Source: Hemerocallis citrina (taxonomy: Eukaryota; Streptophyta; Magnoliopsida; Asparagales; Asphodelaceae). From it: a DNA stretch of 64,000 nucleotides. A model generated the notes under the pieces. The model ran no database searches. It saw only the letters and a list, made by a program, of their open reading frames with translations, and was not told the origin of the DNA. The translations under genes and the position numbers were made by a program. The stretch covers positions 1-64,000 of the forward strand of contig JACEHZ010000592.1 of assembly GCA_017893485.1 (NCBI GenBank), in the 5' to 3' direction. Positions 19,951 through 31,235 of this stretch are shown piece by piece; position 1 is the first letter of the stretch; each line of letters begins with the position of its first letter.

Positions 19951-22900
19951 TTACAATGAGAAAATAAAGAAGCAAAATACAAGTAAAAAGATGGAAATGG
20001 CTCGCCACTTGAAGTCACTTAGAGAGGCGTTAAGGTGCTCTCTCTTCAGTAGGTGGTCGGCATTCCAAGTCCTGGGTATCTCTCTACCTTCAAGGTCTTC
20101 AAGACGGTATGTCCCTGGCCGAACTACCTTGGCGATCTTGTAGGGTCCTTCCCAATTCGGGGCTAGCTTACTCTTTTGGCTGGGGAAGGAGATAGCTAGT
20201 TTTCTGAGGACTAAGTCCCCTTCCTTGAGATTGGTGGGACAGACCCTTTTGTTGTAAGCGTGCTCAATTCTTCTTCGGTAATCCTGCTGGCGAATTGAAG
20301 CTCTTTCATGGAGCTCATTAATCAAGTCTAGATTCGCCCGAAGTTCTCTTGCATTCTGCTCTTCTTCATAGGCCATAAGGCGAGGAGATGGTAGGCTGAC
20401 CTCCAAGGGGATCACAGCTTCGAACCCATATGTGAGATTGAATGGCGACTCTCCTGTAGGGGTCCGTTTCGTAGTGCGGTAGTTCCACAGTACGTTGGGA
20501 AGCTGTTCCGCCCATAAGCCTTTGGCCGACTTATCCAGCCTCTTCTTAATATTGGAGAGGATTTGCCTATTGGCATTCTCTGCTTGGCCGTTGGACTGAG
20601 GATGGGAGACGGATGAGAAGCGTTGCTGAATGGCGAGGTCTTCACACAGAGATCAGAATGCGGCCCCCGTAAACTGCGTTCCATTATCTGTTATTAGGAC
20701 CCAAGGCACGCCGAACCTACAGATGACGTTTTTCCAGAAGAACTGCAGTACTTTGTTCTCTGTAATTGTAGCCAACGGCTCGGCCTTGATCCACTTGGAA
20801 AAGTAGTCGATTGCCATGACTCAGAACTTGAGTTGACCGAAAGCTGTCGAAAACGGGCCCAGCAAGTCCATCCCCCACATTGCGAAGTGAATCGGGCTTG
20901 AGAGAGATGTGAGTTGAGCTTGAGGTAGGCGACGAATGTTGGAGTACTGCTGGCAAGAACTGCATTGCCGGACATGTCGTTCGGCATCCTGTAGGAGGGT
21001 AGGCCAGAAGTACCCGTAGTTTAAGACTTTCCTGGCAATGGACCTTGACCCTGAATGGGCTCCGCCTATACCTTCGTGGAGTTCTTGCAAGGCATATGAG
21101 GCTTCATCCGGGGAAAGGCATCTTAAGTAGGGTCTACCGTCTATTTGGGTGTAGGAGCATTTGTACAAGACTCCTTCCACAAGGGTGTACCGCTCCGCTC
21201 TCGTTCGGACTCGACGAACTTCTTTAGGGTCTTCGGAGAGGAGCCCATCCCTGAGGAATTCTATCAAAGATTTCATCCAGTTGTCCTGAAGTTGGACGGG
21301 CAGTGACTCCATCGAGTCGGGGGTTTCTTCTTCTATGCTCGGTCTTAGGAGCACTTCAATCAGGACGGTCTGCTCGAGACCTTGAAGGGAGGAGGAGGCT
21401 AATTTGGAGAGGGCATCTGCTTGGAAATTTTCTTCTCTAAGGATCCGCTGGATTTGAGCATCTTCGAATGAAGCCATGAGACATTGGACCTTGGCTAGGT
21501 ACCTAGCCATTCGGTCGTCTCGTGCCTCGTACTCCCCTAAGACTTGATTCACAACCAGCTGCGAGTCACTGAATATCCGGAGACGTTGTGCCCTTGCCTT
21601 ACGAGCCATGCTGAGGCCGGCTATAAGGGCTTCATACTCTGCTTCGTTGTTGGAGGCCTTAAAATTGATGCGGAGGGAGTATTGGAGAACGAAGTCATCT
21701 GGGCCTACCAGAATGACCCCGGCTCCGCTCCCTTCGGTGCAAGAGGACCCGTCTACATACACTGTCCAGATAGGAGGCCCTTTTGCTGCTTGACTGACCT
21801 CTGGTATAGTGCTCTCAACAATAAATTCAGCTAAGGCTGGAGCCTTGATTGTGGTCCGAGGCTGGTATGATATGTCATGCGGGCTCAGCTCGATCGACCA
21901 CTTCATCAGACGGCTGGATGTCTCGAATTTGTGTAGAACTTGCTTAAGCGGCTGGTCGGTAAGAACGACCACCGAGTGAGACTGAAAATAAGGACGGAGC
22001 TTCCTAGCTGCGATAACCAAGGCGAATGCCATCTTCTCCAATCTTGGGTACCGGAGCTCGGCATCCCGAAGTACCTTGCTCACGTAATAGATGGGCTTCT
22101 GAGCCTTGTCTTCTTCCCTCACTAGGATAATACTGAGGGTTTGCTCGGAGGCAGCTAAGTAGAGGTAGAGGGTTTCCCTGGGGATAGGCTTGCTGAGGAG
22201 AGAGGGATTGACTAGATAGGCCTTTAGCTGATCGAATGATTCTTGCTGCTGCTGACCCCACTCAAAGCCCTTAGCCCCCATGAGGGCTTTGAAAAAAGGA
22301 AGACACTTCTTCCCTGACTTAGATAGGAAGCGCCCTATGGCCGCGAGGCGACCAGTGAGCTTCTGAACCTCTTTCACACTTTTGGGAGGAGCCATGTCCA
22401 ATATGGCCTTGATTTTCTCGGGATTGGCTTCGATTCCTCTTTGGCAGACCATGAAGCCTAGGAACTTTCCCGACGAGACTCCGAACGCACACTTGTTCGG
22501 GTTGAGCCTCATATCGTGCTTCCTCAACACATCAAATGCTTCTTGTAGATCGACAACATGGTCGGCGCCATGGATGCTTTTAACTAGCATATCATCAACA
22601 TACACTTCCATGTTTCAGCCGATCTGATCCTGGAAGACCTTGTTAACGAGGCGTTGGTAGGTCGCACCTGCATTTTTCAGCCCGAAGGGCATTACCCTGT
22701 AGCAATAGAGCCCTTGATCGGTGACAAAGGAGGTCTTCAGGATATCCGGAGGGAACATTCGGATTTGGTTATACCCGGAGAAGGCATCCATGAAGCTGAG
22801 CAGCTCATGGCCCAAAGTAGCGTCGATCAAGGTGTCGATGCTTGGGAGAGGGAATGGATCTTTAGGGCATGTTTTGTTCAGGTCCGTGAAGTCGATACAA

Positions 22901-23790
22901 ATTCTCCAAGTTCCGTTGGCCTTCTTAACCATAACAACATTAGAGAGCCATTCGGGATAGTTAACCTCTTGTATGAATCGGGCCTTCAGGAGCTTGTCCA
23001 CTTCTTCTTTTATGGCTTGTTGGCGCTCAGGGGCAAATTTGCGCCTTTTCTGTTGGACCGGTTTGGACCCCGGAGCAACGTTTAGGTGGTGGACGAGGAG
23101 CTCCTCGGAGATTCCTGGCATGTTGGCAGCCGACCAGGCGAAGAGGTCATGGTTCTTTCGGATGCATTGGACTATGTCAGAACATGAGGCAGATGGGAGG
23201 GGCTTGCTGATAAGGAACTTGCGGTTCGGATCTTGCTCGGAAAAGAGCACTTCCTCCAGCTCATCCACCGGTTTGGACATTGGTTGGGCATTCCCTTGGG
23301 GAATCTCAAGGGTCTCGAGGGAGAGGACGGGACCCCTGGTGGAGGTCATGTAACACTTGCGGGCCATCTCTTGACTACCTCTTACTTTCCCTACTCCTGC
23401 CTTTGTGGGGAACTTCATCTTAAGATGATAAGCCGACGGGACGACCTCTAGAGTAGCTAGGCCAGGTCGGCCTAGAATCACATTATAAACAGCTGAAATG
23501 TCGACGACCATGAAATCCATCGGCTCCGTCCGGGTGGTAGGAGTTTTGCCAGCGGTTACGTCGAGGGTGATTACCCCTTCGATAGTCACTGGCATTCCTG
23601 TGAACCCATGGAGAGTATAGCCAGCGGGCTTGAGCCTATCCCGCGATAGCTTGGGTCCTCGAAAAGCCGCGAGGAAGAGGATGTTAACGGAGCTACCATT
23701 TTCCACCAGTATCCTTTCCACTTTAAAATTCATCATATGGAGGTTGATCACTAGTGTGTCGCAATGGGGAGTCCGGACACCCTCCAGGTC
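19951..23790 (-). pseudogene. Tat pol: protease, RT, RNase H, second RNase H, integrase
   Basis: Minus-strand domains in order are: protease with VENGSS (catalytic Asp replaced by Glu at 23703-23701); reverse transcriptase (KKANGTWRICIDFTDLNK, PFGLKNAGATYQ, YVDD at 22602-22591); RNase H ([13 protein letters not shown]); a second, archaeal-type RNase H ([31 protein letters not shown]) typical of Tat; integrase zinc finger (about 20960-21090), catalytic core (TDNGTQF) and a C-terminal segment ending at 19951. Stops interrupt the frame at 22617-22615, 20820-20818 and 20655-20653. The remaining frame is in register across them, so a few point mutations separate this copy from an intact polyprotein. 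It is inactive as it stands. Confidence 0.88.
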
Positions 23791-23791
23791 T

Positions 23792-25785
23792 TCATCCGAA
23801 AAAGTGACCGGGACTCTGAGGCCTTTGGGAGGGGGTATGCCATGTACTAGTTGACTTCCCTGATGAAAGCCTTTCGAGAGGAGTTGGAGGTGCCTCCCAT
23901 GGGGCCTCTATGAATGAGATGCAGAATGCGTTCCTCTTCAAACTCGGGAGGCTCATCGCGCCTTTCAGGACGCTTATTAGCCCCCTAGGGGGAGGGGGGA
24001 GATCGATTCGGTCCTTTCTCACAAACTTAGACAGCTGCCCCCTCTGGATGATGGCCTCGATTTCATTCTTCAGGGCCCGGCAATCATTGGTGTCGTGGCC
24101 GTGGTCTCGATGATATCGGCACCACTTTTCTTTGTCCCTCTTCTTGCCAGGGGTATTCATCTTCGAGGCAGGAGGCAGAACTCCTTTTTCGACCTCCATG
24201 AGACAGTAGAAATGTTGGCGTTAAGAGGGGTAAACTTCTCAAATCTGGGAGGTGGGCGGCGCTGGCCCCCATTGTCCTTCTGGAGCTTCTTAGCTCCTTC
24301 TTCTTCAGCTGCCTTTCTCTTGGTCCCGGAGGAAGACCCCTCAAAGGTGGGGCGATGCTCAGCTTCCTCAGCCCGGATATACTTCTCGCTTCTAAGAAGG
24401 AGGTCGGAGAAGTTTTGTGGGAGCTTCTTGGCTAGGGAGGACCGAAGGCTTGAGTTAAGGACATTTGACTGGAAGGCTGCTGCAGCGACCGACTGGTCGA
24501 GGGAGGCAATGGACCTGGCTTCCGCAGTAAACCGCTTCACATAATCTCTCAGCTTCTCACCCTTCTTATGACTGAGGTAGAGTAGCGAAATGCTAGTCTT
24601 CTCGGTGCGACGGCTACTTACGAAGTGGGTGACGAAGAGGGTCTCGAATTGTTCAAAGGAGAATATGGAGGATGTGGCAAGGCGAGAGTACCATTCTCGG
24701 ACCGGACCCTTGAAAGTAGCTGGGAAGGTTTTGCACAGTAGGGCATCGGAAGCTTGGTGAATCAACATGAGGGTCGTGAAGCTCTCGATATGGTCCACAG
24801 GGTCTGACTCCCTAGAGTAAGTCTCGAAGTGCGGGGGCTTGAAGCCTATTGGAACGGGGGCCTCCATGATTGTTCGAGAGAAGGGAGGTCGGCTTGGACA
24901 GAGGGTCTCCCCTCTCAGCTCTTCTTCCCTGTCTAGTTGGCCGAAATGCCTCTCCATCTCGTGGAGACGACGATAGACAGCATCATCCCTTCGATGGTAG
25001 CCAAATGAGTCTCCGGACTCGTCTTCGTAAGAAGAGGAGCGCGGAGTTCGGCAATGGTAGCTAAGGGAATGGCGAGGACTGCGATGACGGTTACTCGGAG
25101 CTTGAGGAGGGGTTAGGGACCAATGGCGAAGACTTTGGATCGGAGGAGGAGTGGGGACCCTCTGGGCATTGTTGTTGTTCGGCCGGAGGTTGAGGGCTTG
25201 TAAGACGGTTGCTTGGAATTGCTAGAATTCGGCCCAGGTGATAGGTGCGGTGTCATCCCTCGGGGGTTGCCGACCAGCAAGAGAGTGTGGCCTTCTCCTA
25301 TGGTGCTCGGGGGACTCTCTTCGCCCTCTGTGAGGAGGGGACCTCCTGTGGTCACGGCGACGAGGAGATCGCTCATTTGGACGTTCCCGGCAGGAGGCTC
25401 CCTCACGGGCCCGCCTTTCATCCAAACGGTGGCGAAGATCCTCTTCTTTCTAGCGGTCGAGGAGGGAGTTGCGGAGGTCTTCGGAAGGGCGAGGGTTGTG
25501 AGATGCCATTGAATCGGTTGAAGGATTGTGTACGGAGATGCGCTCTCGATGAGGAGGTTGCTTCTGAGGGTTGGGACGAGAGACCCCTGCACTGGCATTT
25601 TGGGGCCCGAGCGGAGCCCTTTGGGATTGAAGGTTCTGAAGAGGAGGTTGGTCCTGCTGCGAGGGCTGATCAGGTTGCGGTGGGAGTTGCCCCTGTGGCT
25701 GGACAGTTTGGAGGGGGACCTCCTGTTGCTGTTGAGGAGTGGGTCCACGGTTGGACCCCTTGGATCTCAGTTTTCGGGGAGGCAT
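23792..25785 (-). pseudogene. Tat gag, broken
   Basis: The start is MPPRKLRSKGSN at 25785, about 55 bases after the primer site. A Pro/Gln-rich and Arg-rich N-terminal part follows, with TAG stops at 25452-25450 and 25224-25222. A clean gag core then runs at 24957-24157 (words DPVDHIESFTTLM, KTFPATFKGPVREWY, LSHKKGEKLRDYVKRF), matching the retrotransposon gag family (PF03732 type). A one-base shift near 24200 moves into the frame with the zinc-finger-like WCRYHRDHGHDTNDC, and further shifts occur near a C run (about 23990) and before the protease. Gag would build the particle and package RNA. No promoter of its own; it would be expressed from the LTR at 25858-26532. Confidence 0.85.
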
Positions 25786-25839
25786 GGCTGGAGATGATCT
25801 TAACCAAGGGAAAAGGAAGGATTGCTATTCGTGAACTTT

Positions 25840-25857
25840 CCACAGACGGCGCCAATC
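25840..25857 (-). other. Primer-binding site of Tat copy 1
   Basis: The minus strand reads ATTGGCGCCGTCTGTGG directly after the LTR. The TGGCGCC core is characteristic of plant Tat elements. The exact tRNA is not assigned here. Confidence 0.7.
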
Positions 25858-26532
25858 TTTTACCGCTAAATCTGGTGTGGGGGCAAACAAATAGAATTTG
25901 TGGATTCTTAGGAACGCTGAATTGTCAAACCTGAAACCTTTTCGCCGGAGTTTGACCGTTGACTCCCGCTGTTCACCTGCAAAAAGTGCGATACACCGGG
26001 GTTGATCCCGGCGGCGCACCCTTCGACGCTCAAGTGAGTAATCAGAAAAGATTATGAATGAGCTTTTACTGGCAAAAGATTGATTACCTGTTAATGGTGG
26101 GGGATGGGGGGTATTTATAGCCGCCATAGGGACCAGTTTCGCTTAGCAAACTCAAATGCACCAGTGTCAGAAAAATCTATTTATTTAAGCGTAGTGGTGA
26201 TGGTGTCCCGTCAACTGTGATCATCAGGTGAAGCAGCCCAGATTCGGCCCCCGCCCCTCTAGAAAATACCCAGTGAAATGATAGAGCAAATCAGGGTCGT
26301 TGATTAAGTATAATCAGAAACCCTAATTCTATCCAGCTGGACCGGATTTCTTGCGGGTTGGGACCCGCACCCAGTTGAGATGGATCCGTTGGTGGGTTAT
26401 TGGGTTTTTGGAGAAAAGACCCAGAACCCATTTCAGACCTGCTTGTAGGTGAAATTACCATTTTACCCCTAAGCTTTAAGATTCGTGTCCAATTTGAACG
26501 GTTCCGATTTAACCATATTTTTAGCCATATCA
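25858..26532 (-). repeat. 5' LTR of Tat copy 1
   Basis: About 675 bp. Read on the minus strand it starts TGATATGGCTAAAAATA and contains TATAAATA (26119-26112). It aligns by eye with the two LTRs of Tat copy 2, including the words CCGTTCAAAT, ACACGAATC and AGGGGTAAAA. Its 3' end is GGTAAAA rather than the usual CA, so the last bases are probably mutated. The partner LTR lies outside the window. Confidence 0.75.
26112..26119 (-). promoter_or_regulatory. TATA box of the Tat copy 1 LTR
   Basis: TATAAATA on the minus strand, in the same context (GGCTATAAATACC) as in the 3' LTR of Tat copy 2 (57946-57953). Confidence 0.6.
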
Positions 26533-26544
26533 AAGGTTAATCAA

Positions 26545-26840
26545 TATATGAAGAAAATTACGGGGAAATTGGAGTTGAAGGTGGAGAAAGGACATGGAGA
26601 TGGGTGTGAAGACAACTGGAGAGTGAGTAGAGACGCAAACGCAAATTGATTGAGGTGGAGGTAGTGCAGCAGCCTGCAGGGGGCAAACATCAAATGTTTT
26701 ACATGTGAGGCCAAGATATTAATAAAAAATATTAGTTGATATGGCTTTATCCATATCCACTCTCCAAATCTTTACTATTTTCAAATTTCCCACTCGAAAT
26801 CCTCATATTTACATATCACAACCAAAAATTAATCGTGATT
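26545..26840. repeat. Diverged dispersed repeat, copy A
   Basis: This segment is similar to 28057-28325 in the same orientation, sharing TATGAAGAAAATTA, ATTGATTRAGGTGG, AAGATATTRATAAA and CAAATCTTTRYTAT with many differences between. It looks like two old copies of one unidentified repeat. No coding potential. Confidence 0.55.
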
Positions 26841-27020
26841 CCAACCACACCCCCGAAATTGAAAAGACTGTTTTGCCCTCTAATCGTTAAATTCAACCAA
26901 CTACTTAAAATCTTAACCACATATTTACAACTCCAAATATATAAACCATCCACATAAATTTGATTATTAAAAAATATCTCACGTGCATTGCACATGCTAA
27001 ATAACTATATATGATAGTAA

Positions 27021-27422
27021 GAGCATCCATAGTCGTTTGCTATTTATGCATAATATGCATATTTTAACTAAAAAAGCACTGCAGTCGTTTGCTATTTATG
27101 CAGATTTTGACGATTTTGACAATTTATGCAAAATTCACAAATAATGGGCTACCCGCTTGGACGGATCACGAAGATCCGTCCGTGGGGGGCCCACCTTTTT
27201 TTCCACAAAAAAAATGTTTTTACGAATCTTCAAGAATGATTTTTTATATTAAATAATCGATTTCATGTGCGTTTCGCCTTCCGACGGATCTCCAAAGTCC
27301 GTCTTATATTTTTTTATTTTAAATTGCTATAATATAGCATTCGACGACTGCAGCAAACACTACATATGCTATATGTAAATATGCATTTTGCCATTTTTTG
27401 GCAATCACGACTGTGGATGCTC
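27021..27422. mobile_element. PIF/Harbinger-type MITE (Tourist-like)
   Basis: 402 bp with terminal inverted repeats GAGCATCCAYAGTCGT and the 3-bp target duplication TAA on both sides (27018-27020 and 27423-27425). An internal hairpin GGACGGATC/GATCCGTCC (27159-27181) and repeated subterminal CGTTTGCTATTTATG words support this. No ORF, so it is non-autonomous. Confidence 0.85.
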
Positions 27423-27425
27423 TAA

Positions 27426-28056
27426 TAATCATAAAAACATTTTTTTTTTTTGCATTTATATATTATCCCAACCAAACATTAAAGTTAGTTCAAATAACCC
27501 CCAGTTAGTCATCTGCCAGTAAAGAAAGAAAAAAATGTTGCGAATATTAAATGGCAGTTAAGTTCGACGTCAAATTGATTATGTTATTCCTGAACTATCC
27601 TTACCCTAATTACATCTAGCCCTAACCATGATAAAACTGGGGGATTTAGGAGATTGTATCTAAACTCAATCCTAATCCCAATCCTACTAATAATAATAAC
27701 AAAATCAGATGGTGGTAGGGACCAGGGATGCAGGCAGAAAGAAAACGAGTTTCCCAAATTTTTGGGGTTGGTTACATGAATCCTTCTCCATTCAACTAAT
27801 ATTGAGGGCTGCCTCCATCAAATTATCACTTTTCAAATCCCTATTAATCACGTCAATCCCAAGTTCGTCAACCCCTAGTCCCTCCCCTAATTTGCATCCT
27901 ATCAGGTAGGAAATTTTCCCACTTAAGGCAATTATCAATCTTTGTTGTAAGTGTCCAAACCACCTCTATCGGTTTTCTTGCATTTTACCTTCAACTGGGG
28001 CAACTGTTACTTTTTTGGTAGGCATTCCATTTTTATGTTGTCTTTTAGTGTGAGGA
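27426..28056. other. AT-rich intergenic or intronic DNA
   Basis: No convincing gene, RNA or repeat structure was seen in this stretch apart from homopolymer T. The short plus-strand frame at 27709-27909 has no recognisable domain. Confidence 0.4.
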
Positions 28057-28325
28057 TATGAAGAAAATTATGGAGGTGTTGAAGGTGATGGTGGAGAGAG
28101 GAAATGGACATGAGGGAGTAGGGATGCAAATGGAATTTGATTAAGGTGGTGGCAAGGGCGAACACATATTGTATTATGTATGAGGTCAAGATATTGATAA
28201 AGAAAATATGATTCGAAGTAAATAAACTTTATACAATAAAATGTTTAACTGATGGGGCTTTTCACATTCACACTTCAAATCTTTGTTATATTCAAAATTT
28301 CAACAGAAATCTTCCTATCTCTAAA
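28057..28325. repeat. Diverged dispersed repeat, copy B
   Basis: Partner of 26545-26840 in direct orientation. See that entry for the shared words. Confidence 0.55.
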
Positions 28326-29103
28326 TCGCCACATAAAATCAAATAAGGTGATTCTAGAAACACACTCGAAGTGGTGAATAGTTTTTGCCTTCTTCCTCTC
28401 GTTCTCTCTAGTCTTATGTAGAGCAAAGGAAAATCCTAATAACGGTTTAAGTTCCCTTCCTTTCATATAAATATACTATAGCAAGTTCTCCCAAATTCTC
28501 CCCCAACATAAAACATAAGGTTCGTATTTCCTTCTACTCTTTTGTGGTCAAGGAATTGAAGCCTAAGGAGTTAGGTTACTGTATTAATAAACAGAGAGAG
28601 CAAACATTTATTAATAGGGGATGGGGGAGATAAGTTAAGTTTAGGATGTTATTGTAGTGAGAGGAGACATTCATTAAGGAATTAAACAAGAAGATATAAG
28701 AGAATCTGACAAATTTAAATGAAGAAGATGGCTAGGGGTAGTTTAAGAATTATTATATCTTCTTAATGTGTTTGGACCCAATAAGGAATATTCAAAGTGT
28801 ATTCCTGTTAATGGTCGGAAAAAATTAATGTCAAGCGAGGTTTTTGGAATCAATATAAGGATTTTAGGCAGCGAAATGGAAATATGATGATTCGGATAGG
28901 AATATGGAAATAGCAAAGATTTGAATGTGAAAATAAAAAACACCATCACATGATAATGTAAGAATTTTCGGTTCAGTTCGGTTTAGTTGTCAACACTCGA
29001 ACACCGCTCCTAATCAGTCCCAGTAAAACCTACACAAAATCAAACTTTAAAATATTTATTTATATACATAACTTTTCCATGATAAATTAATTATATTTTA
29101 TAG
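28326..29103. other. AT-rich DNA without recognised features
   Basis: No ORF with recognisable motifs. A CGGTTCAGTTCGGTTT word at about 28970 resembles ends of hAT-like elements, but no partner end with a target duplication could be fixed. Confidence 0.35.
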
Positions 29104-29950
29104 GGGAAATCATTTCAAGGCCCAAAGCTAGAGGTAGATTTATTTTAAAACCCAATGAGTTTCATAAATAATAAAAGCCCCAAAATCCTAAAATAAATTA
29201 TTTTTAGATCAAAACCTTCTTTTTAATTAATTAATTATTTTACTAATTTAAATATTTTTTCCTTGCATTTTCTATGTTACCCTTCTAAAATGGAAAGATA
29301 TTTTCTTCCCATAACAATTTGTAAAAAGAAACAAATGAAATTAGAAATATTCCATGTGTTATGGAAGAATTTTCATTCAATCAAATTGAATAATATATAA
29401 TACTCGAGAACATTTCTATGGGAATCAAAATTGATTTAAAAAACCCACAAAATAAAATATTCAATTCTGTAACAAAGCAAAGAGTTATTTAATTAGTGTT
29501 TCACATAGGAATCAAGTCTTGCAAGAAAATTTATGCAAGGGGGGGTTGAGATATATAATTAGGGTTTCATGTACTCCATCAAACACCACAATTTATCCTC
29601 CTAAAAAAGGCAAGGAGAAAGAGAATGATATTATTTTGAGGATGGACCATGGGGTTGATGTACCTCCCTTACCACCATCCGCTTTTTCCTTGTCTCAATC
29701 TTCCATTTCTATTCAATTGAGAATTTTAAATCTCTTCAGTTTGTGTGGAAGAAAATGAAAGAAGAAAAAAACTTCTTTCCTTTTTATATAGAGTTATACA
29801 GGAAATACAAAAAAAAATCAGCAAATAATTTAATTAAAAAGAAGAAATGAGTCTAAAAACAATATGGAGCTGGGCCTTTTAGTATTTATGAAACTAATTG
29901 GGTTTAAAAATAAATCAACCTCTACCTTTGAGGCTTGAAAGAATTTTCTC
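29104..29950. mobile_element. Element with about 85-bp inverted ends (Mutator-like, non-autonomous)
   Basis: The left end (from GGGAAATCATTTCAAG) and the reverse complement of the right end (from GAGAAAATTCTTTCAAG) match over about 85 bases, including GATTTATTTT, AAACCCAAT and AGTTTCATAAATA. Long inverted ends of this kind are typical of Mutator-like elements. The flanking 9-10 bases agree only partly, so the target duplication is decayed or the borders are off by a base or two. An internal plus-strand frame (29519-29758) has no recognised domain. Confidence 0.6.
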
Positions 29951-30511
29951 TGTTTTAAAACATAAATAGGGAGTAACTAAAACATATGATAAATAAATAA
30001 GTACAGTGTGTAGTATAAGCTAAGTAGTATATCATTTATTCATTTATTTATCTATTTATTAATATTATATAGTATTCGAATGTCCAGAACGGAACTGAAA
30101 ATATTTCTGTTGAAACCAGTTTGGTTCACACTGTCACACATGGTTCATCTTGATTCTGGTTTTGGAAAAAAAACAAAACCAAAACCAAAACCGTAGGGAA
30201 CAGATTGAGTGCTCTTTCCTACAATGAAGAAGAAACATCAATCATTTTTGGAGGGCGTGAAAGGAAATACCTCAACAGATTTCAATTAGATCTTAATATT
30301 CAAGAGCGAATGCAAGAGATGAGGCAAAATCATTCCTCATTTTGTGAAGGTGGGCATAAAGAGAGAAGACATCACCAGGTCTGTATTTGTTTAGAAAGAA
30401 TAGGGAAGCTTCGAAATTAGAGAACATGACTCCTTTAAAATGTGGAGAACATCAGGAGATCTTAGTTATATCTTCTTAACTATAATGCCTGTGGACATTG
30501 AATGTGTTGTC

Positions 30512-30619
30512 GTACACGTGTATGTACATGCTTCCAATCTCTAATTGTTTCACGCATTGAAAACTGTACACGTGTATGTACATGCTTCCAATCTCTAATT
30601 GTTTCACGCATTGAAAACT
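30512..30619. repeat. Perfect 54-bp tandem duplication
   Basis: Two head-to-tail identical 54-bp copies (30512-30565 and 30566-30619), each beginning GTACACGTGTATGTAC. The identity implies a recent slip or unequal exchange. Not coding. Confidence 0.9.
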
Positions 30620-30770
30620 AATGACAATTATTATGGATTGAAAGAATATGAGACTCAAACGCTCTCAAAGGCTAACATTATGAAGAATAGACACATACCT
30701 TGCATTAACCAATCATCTATTGACTATTGGGTGGGTGGTTTAGGAGAGGAGGAGGAGGAGGAGGAGGGAG

Positions 30771-30773
<3 letters not shown>

Positions 30774-30806
<33 letters not shown>
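30774..30806. repeat. Run of 33 G
   Basis: An uninterrupted G tract after a GGA-rich stretch. It could form G-quadruplexes, or reflect sequencing or assembly error, since long G runs are hard to read. Glycine-rich frames across it are artefacts. Confidence 0.9.
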
Positions 30807-30807
<1 letters not shown>

Positions 30808-31235
30808 TGGAGGTCTTTTAGAGGAAGGGGAAATCATGGAAGAACATACTGGTTTGGCCCTGGAATTGGTTGTATTTTAGGTACAATATATATTTTCTTT
30901 CCAAAAAAGTTGTGGAGTCTATTGACACCACGCCCTATATGCTTGATCCACCCTGGGGTGGAGGGAAGAAGAGCGGAAAAATCTGTAGAGAAAAGGAGAT
31001 AAATGGGTTAAGATGAGATGAGGATACAATGAAGTACGTTTGACATTTGTGCATTTAATTCCATATCTATAGCTAGATGGAGTGGGATTATTTGAACAAG
31101 CTTAAAGTTCAGTGGGGGTAATATAAATTTACAAAGTATTTGGGAGTTATATTAAAATAGTTTTATTAGAGTTATACCGCAAAAACACTGCAAATATATC
31201 ATAGCAGCAATTGTTAGATCAAAATGCACCATTAC

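Larger units (their letters stand above)
10439..26532 (-). mobile_element. Tat-lineage Ty3/gypsy retrotransposon (copy 1), minus strand
   Basis: Read on the minus strand the order is: 5' LTR (25858-26532), primer site (25840-25857), gag, protease, reverse transcriptase, RNase H, a second RNase H, integrase (to 19951), an antisense gene (15880-19156 plus), and a 250-bp tandem array reaching the left window edge. Dual RNase H, an antisense ORF and repeats in the 3' untranslated region are known hallmarks of the Tat lineage. The 3' LTR is not in the window; the array continues past position 1 because the young element is inserted in it. Gag-pol is broken by several stops and shifts, while the antisense gene has a single stop. 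It is of the same family as copy 2 (33304-58245): LTR start, TATA box, LTR length and primer site all match. Confidence 0.88.

Noticed and set aside
20412..20987. Minus-strand ORFs of 80-97 codons inside integrase
   Set aside because: Shadow frames; the integrase frame with TDNGTQF and its continuation to 19951 explains the region.
28960..30200. A hAT element between TTCGGTTCAGTTCGGTTT and AACCAAAACCAAAACCG
   Set aside because: The words look like hAT ends, but no matching target duplication or exact inverted termini could be established by eye.
30727..31002. Glycine-rich ORFs
   Set aside because: Translation of a 33-base G run and flanking GGA repeats.
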